From Aselliscus stoliczkanus (lineage: Eukaryota; Chordata; Mammalia; Chiroptera; Hipposideridae), in assembly GCA_033961575.1 (NCBI GenBank), contig CM066727.1, positions 186,001 to 250,000 of the forward strand: DNA of 64,000 bases, in the 5' to 3' direction. The notes beneath the pieces are model-generated. The model saw only the letters and a program-made list of their open reading frames with translations. It ran no database searches and was not told the DNA's origin. A program made the translations under genes and the position numbers. Each line of letters begins with the position of its first letter. Positions within the stretch are counted from its first letter, which is position 1. Positions 35,201-47,200 of the stretch are shown here, piece by piece.

Positions 35201-38200
35201 GCTGCCCTGTCATCAGCGAACGGCCTTCACCTGACATGCTGACAGACGGCTTCTCAGACACTGGCCCTGGGGACTCTGCAGCTGTGGTTCCACTGTGTGG
35301 CCCATCACGCTTCGGGAACCCGCGGCATCACCTGGGGGGCACAGGTCTGAGAGGTTGGGAGCACACGGGGGCCAGCTCTGCTTCCTCTTCCGGATGCCAA
35401 GTCCCCAAGGGCTGTTCTGGGGACGGTGTGCGACACCTGCAAGGCTCGGCCTGTTAGGGGAGAGCAGGGTGTGGGGACCCTCACTGCCAACAGTCTGAAG
35501 CCAGTCCAGAAGGGTCCCCATGTGCTTGGCTGCCCACTTTGTTCAGTCTTCCCTCAGGCTCTGGAGAGGCGCAGACCCCTGCCTGCCAGCCGATGAGCCA
35601 GGCCCCAGGGGCGCGGTGACCAGCACAGCCCTCGTGGTCTCCGAGAGGGGAGCAAGAGTGAGTAAATGGGACCTGGCGGATGTGGACAGCTGGGACGGAA
35701 ATGAGTGAGGTGACGGAGGGGCGAGTCCTCATACACGGGCTAACAAGGGCTAACAATTAAGTTCGCGAACTTGTTGCAACGATGTTGCTAACCTTTTTTG
35801 ATATCAGAGGGATTATTCATTATGAATTTGTACCAACTGGGCAAAGAGTTACCAAGTTTACTATTTGGAAGTGCTGAAAAGGCTGCCTGAAAAAGTTAGA
35901 TGGCCTGAACTTTTCACCAACAGTTCAAGTTCATGGCTCTTGCATCACGACCATGCACCAGCTCACACGGCACTGTCTGTGAGGGAGTTTTTAGCCAGAA
36001 AACAAGTCACTGTATTGGAACACCCTCCCTGCTCACCTGATCTGGCCCCCAGTAACTTCTTTCTTTACCCAAAGATAGAGGAAATACTGAAAGGAAGGAA
36101 TTTTGATAACATTCAGGACATCAGGGGGTAATATGAAGACAGCTCTGATGGCCATTTCAGAAAAAGAGTTCCAGAATTGCTTTAAAGGGTGGACCAGGCG
36201 CTGGCATTGGTGCATAGCTTCCCAAGGGGAGGACTTCGAAGGTGACCGTAGTATATTCAGCAATGAGGCATGGAGCACTTTTTCTAGGACAAGTTCAGGA
36301 ACTTAACTGTCAGGTCTCGTGCACGTTCGAGGGAATGGGACAGGCTGAGCACCCTGTCTGCTTCCTCTGCGTTAAGGAGCTGCCAGTCGTCTGCTAAGTG
36401 AACACACACTTCCTCCTGATGGTGGCCACAGTGGTTTTCAAGCCATTTTCACAAAACCATTCTGGGTCTCCAATCCAGTATCTTAAAAAGAACACTAAGC
36501 ACAGGCCTTTGACATGTTAAAGGAAACCTGGTCACAGAGGAAGCAGGGGCCCGTGCGTCTCAGTCCCTTGACTGAGAGCCGCGGCTACAAATTGGTTCAG
36601 TTCGTTTTTTTCCTTCATGAATGGGGCACTGTCCGGTCAACCAACGTCAGTGTTGGGTGTTCAGATCTGTGGTGCAGCCTGGTGGCTGCCCTTCAGAAGG
36701 AGCCAGGTGTCAGCCGTGTCCTTCTGCTCGGAGAAAACGGAGAAAAAGGAACTTGGCCCGCACGCCCGCCCCCGCATGACCGAGGTCCTCCAGGACACGC
36801 CCCCCCCCCAGCCCCGGGTCTGCACCCGCGCTTCCCCTTCATCCTCACCCCCTTCATCCTCACCCACCCAGGAGCAGAGCTCCTTCTCTTTCTACAAATT
36901 ATCCACTCACCAGGCCCCTCAAGAGTTGAGCGATTTTTAAAAGATTTTTAAAAAGACTACATTTTTAGAGCAGTGTCAGGATCACAGCAAAACTGAGAAG
37001 GCACAGAGATTTCCCACACATCCCGACACTCCCAACCCATCCCCACACACACCCACAGCCTCCCCGTCAGCTTCCCCCGCAGGTGGGACATGTGTGACAA
37101 TGATGAGTCTCACTGACACGGCATCACCCAGAGTCCACAGTTCACATCAGGGTCACTCTTGGTGTCGCTCCTGCTGTGGTTTGGACAGATGTGTAATGAC
37201 CTGTACCCACCATCACAGTGTCACACCGAGGGGGTCTCACTGCCCTAAACGTGCCCTGTGTTCCCCTGTTCACCCCTCCCCCAACCATGACAACCACAGT
37301 CTTTTCATTGTCGCCACAGTTGTGCCTTTCCCAGAATGCTGCACAGTGGGGACCACACAGGGTGCAGCCTGTGCAGACTGGCTTCTATCACTCAACTATA
37401 TGCATTTCAGGTTCCTCCATGTCTTTTCACAGCTTGGGAGCTCATTTCTTTGTAGCTGATGGCACTCCTCGGTCTGGATGGACCGCAGTGTGTTTGCCCA
37501 TCACCTGTTAAAGGACATCTCGGTTGCTTCTAATTTGTGGCGAGGATGAATAAAGCTGCTCTAAGCAACCACGTGCAGGCTGAGTCGTTTGAATGGAGCT
37601 CTGTGGGTGGAGGGGGTCCAGATCATTTTCTGCACGATCTTTGCAGTTGTGGAGTCCCATACCTCAGAGTTGTCTTACCCTTCCTGGAACTCTTGGGACC
37701 ACCAAGACCTGTGCCCTCAGCCACTCAGATAGGCTCTCTTCTCAAGAAGGGAGAAAACACGGCAGAGTCGAGCAAACAGCCTGTACTGAGAGGGGTGAGT
37801 CAGGATGTGCTGCCAGGCAGGCGGTCGGGGTTCTGACAGCAAGGGTGGGAATGACACGCTGTGGGCTTCCCCATTTACTGGGAAGGGAGGGACGCGTCAG
37901 GCGTCTCCTGCGGGGACTGCCATTAGCCAGCTGAACACGGGGGACTGGCAGGCAGCTGTGAGCTCAATGCTTTGTGAGGCTCCCCAGGTAGGAAACCCTG
38001 AGTTTGGCCCAGCTGGAAAACTCGTGTGGGAGCCACAACCATCTACATATAAGGACATGGTCCACCAGCTAGTAACTCAATTATTTTCTTGAATTTTGCT
38101 AAAAGCAAAGGAATATAAAACACCTGATTTCAGGGATTTGTTACCAGCATCAGAACAATTCACTTCCTTTCCACGAGTCCAGTGTTCCCGGCTGCTCTTT

Positions 38201-41200
38201 CTTGGGGACACCGAAGTGACTCCAAGAATAGTCAGGAGGGGGATGAAAGCCCCAGCGGGCACCAGCGGGCTGTGCGGACGGGGGGCCATCAGCCTGAGGC
38301 CCTCACACACAGGGACAGATCAGGGCCGGAGTTCAGCTTCCCCACGGGGTGCCACAGACCATCGCAAAGGGACGGGGTTCCTGGGAAAGCACGACGCAGA
38401 GCTGGATATGCGCCTCCGCCCCCGCTCCTCCCTAAGTGCCCCCGAAACGAGGCTCGTGGGTCTGAAAGGCATGCAGCACCGAGGGCACCGGGGCTCCAGA
38501 GGTGCGGCCATTGGGACCTCAGATGTGGGGGTGCAGACAGCAGGGCTGGCTGAGCCTTGGTTGGCCCGCTCCACATGCACGCTGACGGCCACCCCAAGGC
38601 CACTGGAGGGCAGGCCCTGGGTCCTGGGGGGTCCTCGGCACAGTGCAGGCGTCTGTGAGGGGTGCTGGGGACAGCACCCTGTCCTCCAAGCCACCCCCAG
38701 AGCTGGGATGCGGAAACAGAAGTGAGAAGCACAGCAGGTGCAGAAGAGAAAACAGAAGTGAGAAGCACAGCAGGTGCAGAAGAGAAAAGGGGAGGGAGTC
38801 GCCCAGAAAGCAGGCCCAGACCCTGAGATATAACATACCACCGAGATCAGAAAGATCACCTTTGGGAGTCCCAGCGTCTGAAAAACAGGAATTCCACAGA
38901 GCAAAGAGAGAAACTGAAGGAGAGGGGGTTGTCATGGAAACCAGCCATGGCATCATTTCCCGACAAAGGGGTCCACTGAGTGCCTGGCACGGGAGAAAAA
39001 TGTCAGGGTGATATTTTGAAGCACTGGGGTCTAAAAGAAAAACCTCAAACAGTCCAGGCGGGAAAAACGCTTGTCACCAAAGGATTCAGAGAATCAGTAT
39101 GACAACTGACTGCTTGACAATGACACTAAGATGTTACAAGTAAGGTCTTCAAAATTAGGAAAAAAGGATTTCTAACTGAGAACCCTACTCCCTATGATAC
39201 TTTGAAGAATACAGTAAAGATACTTTTGGCATTCAAGGTCTCAAACATATTTATCACCCCAAAACCATTTCTCAGGAAGATACAAGAGAAAAGAAAGGAG
39301 CGAGGGCCCAGAGCGCAGAGCGGGGACTTCTCCGGGGGCGGGGCCTGCGTCCAGGACAGAAACACGGAGCCTGTGAGATGGAGCAAGTCTGTGTGGGGAC
39401 AGAATGGCCATGATGTGGGCTCCAAAAAGATACAACTGCTGAGCTCCTGATGGGTCTGACCTTATCAAAGGTAATTTAGACAATGGGTACCAGGGTTTGG
39501 GGAGATATCAGACATGCTTAGCAAACTAAGCAAACAAATAACAACAACCCAAGAAAATTATTAACTCCATCAAGGTCCACTGACTGCACCAAAGTTGTAT
39601 GAAACAGAATATCAAATATTACGTGACTCAGCTACAAAGTGTCTACATATTCAGAAATGTAAACACCGAATACTGATCCAACAAACTCATAAGTTTATAT
39701 TGGAAAGACAAGGGTGTCCCCACGGGGGGGTGTGGGTGAGGGGCAAACTCATCGGCCTGACTGGACACAGAGTAGTGCTGACTACAGGTGTCCTGTAGCC
39801 ACGTGGCTGCAGACGGAGGTGGGTGTGTGTTGCAGAGGCGGGGGTGGGATGGGACAGGGTGCTGCTCCTCTCTGTCAAACTTGCAGGGTTATCTGACTCT
39901 CTAAAATCTATGCAGATATAACAGATGTTTAAAAATAATAAAAACAGGGCCGGCCGAATGGTGCGGTGGTTAAGCACTGGCTTGAAAAGTCATTGGCCCC
40001 GGTTCGGGCTCCACATATGAGGGCCAGTGACACTGCCCTCTACAGCTAACAACAGCTCCACCTGGAGCTGGGCTGTGCGAGCCCCGGCGACGGTGTAGGC
40101 CGCAGCCCCTGCTGCAGTGGGCTGCCATAGGCTACAGTGAGCGGCCGGCAGCCAGCGTGAGCTGCCAATAGACGCGGTGAGCGACCATCCGGAGGACGGC
40201 GACCAATCTGCCTCATCCGGGAAGAGCGCAATGACGATACCAACATGGGCCAGTGAAGCAACGTCCTCCACAACTAGACTGAGGAACAAGGGGACAGCAA
40301 CTTGTCTGTTCCCCTTCCCCCATTCCCCAACGCTGTTCCCCTCCCCCAATTCCCCAATAAAATCTTTAAAAAAAAAAAAAAATGTCAGGCCGGCCGAGTG
40401 GCGCGGTGGTTAAGCGTTGGCTTGGAAAGTCATTGGCCCCGGTTCGGGCTCCACATATGAGGGCCAGTGACACTGCCCTCTACAGCTAACAACAGCTCCA
40501 CCTGGAGCTGGGCTGTACGAGCCCCTGTGACGGTGTAGGCTGCAGTCCCTGCTGCAGTGGGGCTGCCACAGGCTACAGTGAGTGGCCGGCAGCCAGCGTG
40601 AGCTGCCAATAGCCGCGGTGAGCGGCCGTCCGGAGGCCAGCGACCCATCTGCCTCATCCGGGAAGAGCGCAATGACGATACCAACATGGGCCAGTGAAGC
40701 AACGTCCTCCACAACTAGACTGAAGAACAAAAGGACAGCAACTTGTCTGTTCCCCTTCCCCGATTCCCCAACACTGTTCCCCTCCCCCAATTCCCCAATA
40801 AAAATCTTAAAAAAAAAAAAAAATAATAATAATAAAAACAGGGCCGGCCAAGTGGCGCGGTGGTTAAGCGCTGGCTTGGGAAGTCAGCGGCCCCAGTTTG
40901 GGTCCCACATATGAGGGCCAGTGACACTGCCCTCAAAAGACAAACAAACAAAGCAAAATAATAAAAAAAATAAAAAACAAAAATAATAAAAACAGTAACA
41001 GAGAAGGGTCCGATATAGGCTCTCAAGTGAAAGAATTTGCAGAGAGCACACACTGCTTGTTTTGGCTGCTTACAGGTTATGACCCTTTTCTTCAAGACAG
41101 GTGGAACTGTCAACACTCTTCAGAACCAAAAAGAGTCCAAGGGCTTCTGCAAAGTGAACAAATAGCAGGAAATGGATTACATCACCATACTTTGTCCTAA

Positions 41201-44200
41201 CTGTACAGAGAACATTTTCTCAGTCTCGCATCTGTGCCCTGGCTGCTTGCTAGCCAGAAAAAGGGGTGGGTGTGCCCACAGCGCTGACCAGCACCAGACC
41301 CTCCTCCTCGGGGAGCATCAGTCCTGCAAGGGAATTCTCACAATCACCTTTACAGAAGCCGCACAGGTTTTGGCTATTGGATTGTGACTTCATTGTTTTG
41401 CTTCTAGCCAAGATTATTCTTTTTCCAGCTGCAAGTAAATTATTATGCTTTTCCTTCAAAATTTTCCAGGCATGTTGCTTCAAAAAAAGATGCTTTTTCA
41501 TAAAAAAAAACACACCAGGACGAGAAGGGAGCCTCCAAATGACACAGGACGTGTGTGCAAAGCCCACAGCTCATGCTCCCTGAAGCGAGTGGGGGGAGAC
41601 CACGGCGCCCCTCTCGCCCCTCCATTCCCCACTGTACTGGAAGTCCTACGCAGGGCAGTCAGTCAAGAAACACAGAGATAAAAGGCACCCAGGCTGCAGA
41701 GAAGGAAGAGAAGCATCTCTGCTTGCAGACGACATGACCTGGTGCATAGAACGCCCTGAAGAACCCACAAAAACTGTCAGAGCTCACATGCTAGGCAAAG
41801 TGGCGGGACCCAAGACCGACATACAAAAGCACCTATCTCCAAATTGCAGAAACCACTGCCCAAGCCAAGGGCCAAGGACTTACCTGCATTTCCAAACACA
41901 AGCAAGTCGCATCCTAAGAAGAAACACAGACACACACACGCACACACACATACGAGCACACGTGTGCGAAACCAATCCCATTTACAATTCACAATAGTAT
42001 CAAAAAGAATAATTTGAAATAAAGTTTTAAGTGTAAAACTTACAGCCTGAAAACTATAAAAACACATTATTGAAAGAAATTAAAGATGATATAAATAAAT
42101 AGAAAGATGCCCTAAATTCATGATTGGACAATTTAATATTGTTAAGAGGACAATAACCCCCCAAAATGTCCTGCAGATTCAATGCAATTTGTATCAAAAT
42201 TTCAACTGCTTTTTTTTCTCTCGCAGAAATGGACAAGCTGATTATAAAATTCTCGTGTAATTGCAAGGGACCCTGAATAGCAAAAACAGCCTTGAAAAAG
42301 AACCAAGTTGGAAGATGCACTCATCCCAATTTCAACACTGACTATGAAGCTACAGAAATTAAAACAGCAGAGCACATAGAGAGACATACAGACCAATGGG
42401 GTAGAAGAAACAGTCCAGAAATGAACCCGTACCTCTGTGGCCAAATTAATTTCACAAAGGAGCCAGGTCTCTCCAATGGGAAAACAACAGTCTCGTCAAG
42501 AAACGATTCTGGGACCACTGCATACCCACCTGCAAAGGAAGAGGTCGGCCTGACCGCACACCACGTACCAACACCAACTCACAATGTATCCGTGTCCTAA
42601 ACACAGGACCTAAAGCTATAGAACTCTTGCAAGAAAAGAAAAAACAGATAAATGGACTTCATTAAAATTAAAGTCTTTTGTGCTTCAAAGGACACCATCA
42701 AGGATGTGAAAAGACAACCCATGGTACAGGAGAAAATATTTGCAAGTCATAAATCTCATAAGGGCCTAGTATCCAGATTATAACCAAGTCTTACAGCTCA
42801 ACAACCAAAAGACAAACAACCCAATTTAAAACTGGGCAAAGGCACTAAAATAGACATTTTTCTGAAGAGATACACAAATGGTAAACACAGTCTCACAAAT
42901 ACACATAGGATAAGATGCTCCATGTCACTAGTAACAGGGAAATGCAAATGAGAACCACGATGAGATACAACTTCACACCCCACCAGGTGGCTATTATCAA
43001 GAAAACAGAATAACAAGTGCTGGTGAGCATCCTCACACAGCGGGGGTGGGCGGCTTAGATGGCCGCTGCTCCTCTGGGTGTGGGCAGGCTCCCGGGCGTG
43101 TTCGAGGGGGAACTGAGGGCGGGAACCAGGCAGCCCTCCTGCGCAGGTGTCCAAAGCAGCATTACTGATAACGGCCAAACGGTGGCCCACGTTTCCATCA
43201 ACAGGTGAATAAGTAAATAAAATGTGCCACACACACACACAATGGAGCATCTCCTGGTCTTAATGGACGGCAGTACCGACACAGGCTGTGATGCAGATGA
43301 CACTGAGTGTGACAGGCCAACGTTGAAAAGGTCACATAGTGTATGAGGCCATTTCTATGAAATGACCGGAAGGGACAAACCTGTGGAGACAGAAAGTACT
43401 TTAGTGGCTCCCAGGGGCTGGAGGAGGTAAGAATGGGGAGTACTGCTCATGGGTATGCGTTTCCTTTTGGGGTGATAAGAATTTTCTGGAATTAGATAGT
43501 CGTGATGGTTGCACAACTTTCTGATATACTAAAAGAACCACTGAATGACACACTTTGAAATGGTTAAAATGATAAATCTCAGGTGAAATGAACTTCATCT
43601 AAAGAATACGTTGCTGCCACTGCATGGAGTTTTCTCATAAAGAAACGGAGCCCAGCATGTAGGGTCATATGCGAGGTGTTTGGCCCTCATCCAGGCCTCA
43701 CCGCCGCCACGTGACTGCACCCGGTCCTGCTCAGCGAGACTCCGAGGACGTCAGGAAGCGGGGAGCACAGACCCATGTGCAGGGACACACAGGAGAGGAA
43801 CCCTGATGCCCTCCCAGCCCCATGGGGCTGCCCCTGCAACATGACACGGCCACGCACACCCCTTTAGCTGGGGCCAGGGCCAAGGGGCAGGTGGAGGTGG
43901 CAAGCTGACGCCCAGACAGGGGGCCTTACAGAGCAGCCTGGGGTCTTAGGAACCCCCCACAGGACCCAGCACGGGCCACAGTGGGGCCCACTTGCGCTCC
44001 CTGGCCTCATGGAGTCCTGACACGGCAGGCACACTCTCTGAGAAGTGCAGATCCACTTAGCAGCGGTCATTTGTGCCTCAGCGATCGTCCAGGCGACCTG
44101 GCTCCGCCCGCACACTCTGCGGGGCGCTGTCATCAGAGGCAGTGCGTGAGGCGGTGTCGGTAGGGAGCAACCTGGGGGCCCACAGTACCTTGCGTGGAGA

Positions 44201-47200
44201 AGGGGACATGGCACACACACTTTGTCCCAGGGTAAAGCACTGGCATACCCCCACCCGAGAGGTGGCGGACACGTTCTGTCTTGCCCGTCTTGTGTCCACT
44301 GGCACCATCAGAGCCCAGGGGCCTTCGGAATCTTCTAGGCCGAGCAGGCCTGTGGGCATGCTGGGGTCACATGTGACGTCTCACACTTTCTGTAAAGTGC
44401 GCTCCGTGTCAATGCGGGAGTGACCACTGGGCAGCAAGCCGCCTGAGGGCCTGTGGGGTCTGCGGTTCAGATGCCACCGAGGGAGTGTCACAACAGGAGA
44501 ACACAAGGGAATGAAACTGCGTCTTCCCAAGGTGTCTTAGCTAGACCAGCAGGAGAGATCGGCGCTCAGAACATACTGGTAACATTCGGCCCCGGCGAGG
44601 GACTGCAGAGAACGGAGGCGATCCCGAGGGAGGGCGCTCAGACTGCACACGCGTGTCCACCTGGGGACTAAGGGAGCCACAGCGGTGCCGCCCTCACCTG
44701 GCCTCTCCCCATGTATCCCACACGGAGGCCCCTTACTAGGCTGAGACACTGTGAGGAATCAGGGTTCATGATGCCTCCACGGCAGACCTCTTGCCATCAA
44801 GGGGCCGTGACAGCAGACGGGGAGACGGGAACAGGAGGCACAGCAGGAACCCGTCCTGGGGACACAGTGGCTGGGGCAGAGGCCTGTGTTCTCCCTGGAG
44901 CTGAGCCAGCAGTCCTGTGTCCATGACTGGAGGGCAGAGCCTCTCCAACCTAGTCTCCAGCTGGGAGGTACCTGCACTGTCACCTCCCTCCTTAACCTAA
45001 ATGCATGTCCCATCCTCCCACCCCGGGGTGTGCAGTCACAAACTGCACGAGTCACCACCCACAGCTGCGAGGCCCAGGGAGAACAGACGCTGTGATGGGC
45101 CTGTCTGTGATCCGAGGATGCCGACAAATACTCACCTGTCAACGGGGCAATGCGGCCACACTTTGCTTTCCCAGGTGTCGCTTTCTCGGGGGGGCTTTTG
45201 GGGGCCAGAGCCAATGCTGCCCTCTTTTCTTGGCCACAGGGAACACGAGGAAACAGTCTCTCCAGCACTTTTCCAACAAACACTGAAGGCACCAAGAAGA
45301 GTTACTTAGGGTGGTTTTATTTAAACGGCACATAGATTTTATTTAAAACCAAGACATTTGATATTACTACCTGCAAGCAAAGCGACTGACCCCAGAACAT
45401 CCCCCAGCGCTGTCCCCACGGGGCTGCCTCGTGGCCTCGGAGAACACGTGCCCACGCTCAGCCTGGGCCCGCCCCTCGCAACTGACCCATCGGTGTGCGG
45501 AGTGCTGGGCACCTCCCTTCCTCGTGTACTTTTGAACATTTCTCCTGCCCCCCGAAAAGGCTGAGTCTTCCACCAGCTGGCCTGAGTCCTGACCCTGATT
45601 TCCGGGGACAGACACCCCCACATCCTGCAGCACGTGCTGTTTCAATGACACAAAACTGAACTCGCCATTCCTGCCCACACCTGTGCCCAGCCGGTCTCCT
45701 GGGTCAGGGGCGCCGCTGGCTCCACGCCAGCCCTGCACTCTCGCCATGTCCCAGTGACGTCCCCATGCACCAAACTGGCTTGCCTCCAGGGTGGGTCCTG
45801 CATTTCTCTGACGTGTCTCTGCCCTTTTGGGAGCACATGGCTACTTTCTGGAACCACGGGTGGCTCCAGGCTCACCTGGTGTTTATTTTGCTGATAAATA
45901 TCAGGGCTTTCTTAGCCACAACTGGAAGCAAAGTCTTTTTAACTACTTTCTACCAATGAACACTGCTGGAAGATGCACTGAGTTTCACTTTATCCCAGTA
46001 TTTGGGGCTACATGTGGATGTTGCCATCAGGAGGCAGACTGCACCACTCCGACGCGATGTCTGAACACCTGTCCTCTGAAGCCACACAAGCACCAGTGCC
46101 AGCCCCTCAGCACCCGGCATCCACCACAACCGGAAATAGCACCTTCCTATCCCTAAGGGACATGTGGCTGCCATGGTCACTTCGGTGCAGTCACCTGGGG
46201 TCTCCTACCATGAAAGTAGCTCCTGGTTTACTCAAACAGAAGCAATCAGCTATTTTAGAGCAAAGCATTCCTTTTACAGCCACAGAACCCTCCCTGCCAC
46301 CTTTAGCCCCCAGAGCTGTGAATGACATGGGGACACTACGGACTGCCTGACGGAGCCATACATACGGGCTGAATTCTGTACACAAAGTGAGCTTCTAACT
46401 GGTCCAGTGTGCTCAGTGGTTCATGTTACCAGCAGAACAGAAAGGAAAACTAGTTTTTTCAGAATACTGGACACAGTGAGGCATCACTTTATTTTTTTTT
46501 TTTTTTGAGGGCAGTGTCACTGGCCCTCATATGTGGGATCCGAACCAGGGCCGCTGGCTTCCCAAGCCAGCGCTTAACCACCGTGCCACTGGGCCGGCCC
46601 AGGCATCACTTTTAAAAGGCATTTGTTCTTTTTGGATGGTTGAAATGCACCTTTTGACCTAGCGGGTGGGGTGTGTGTGTGTGTGTGTGTGTGTGTGTAT
46701 TTACTTACTGCAAATGTAGGCCTAAAAACTAATTTAGAGGTTAAAAATCTCTTTTCTGCTTAATTTCTAACATGCTCAAAAACAAAATGGAAAACAGCTG
46801 GGTGTCACACACAGAACTCTCAAGAGCTCACGTCACCATGGGGCCCTGCCAGGCTCGAGGCCGGCCTGCCTGCTTCTCACAGCTCAGCGAGGTGCCCCGA
46901 CAGCAGCAGGTTTTAACCTGAGACGCTGGTGTCCTGAAAAAGCAGTCACCAGGACCTAGAAAGGCCTGTGCAATGCCAGCTGGAACAAATGACCTTCGGG
47001 ACACAGCATAATTAGCACATGACAATCAGAAGAGGGACGCAAGGCACCACCAAAGGCTGACATGGAGAAATGCCAGAGAGGAAGCCTCCTGGCCCCGGGG
47101 AATTACATGCTTTGCCACAATTTTCAGAGATGGCGGCCTAAACTTGCTATTTCAATTTAAAGGCACAAGCCAAATAACAGCAAGTTTCCAGCAGAGCATT

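Larger units (their letters stand above)
31372..45135 (-). other. ERICH1 intron 2
   Basis: The largest intron, about 13.8 kb. It holds the SINE pair at 32.3-32.6 kb, a CpG-enriched patch near 33.85-34.3 kb, the LTR-like repeat at 34.8 kb, the mariner relic at 35.75 kb, an old L1 at 36.9 kb, the 36-bp duplication at 38.7 kb, the SINE stack at 39.9-41.0 kb and an L1 at 41.6-43.6 kb. 43.6-45.1 kb is GC-rich and unique-looking. Confidence 0.7.
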
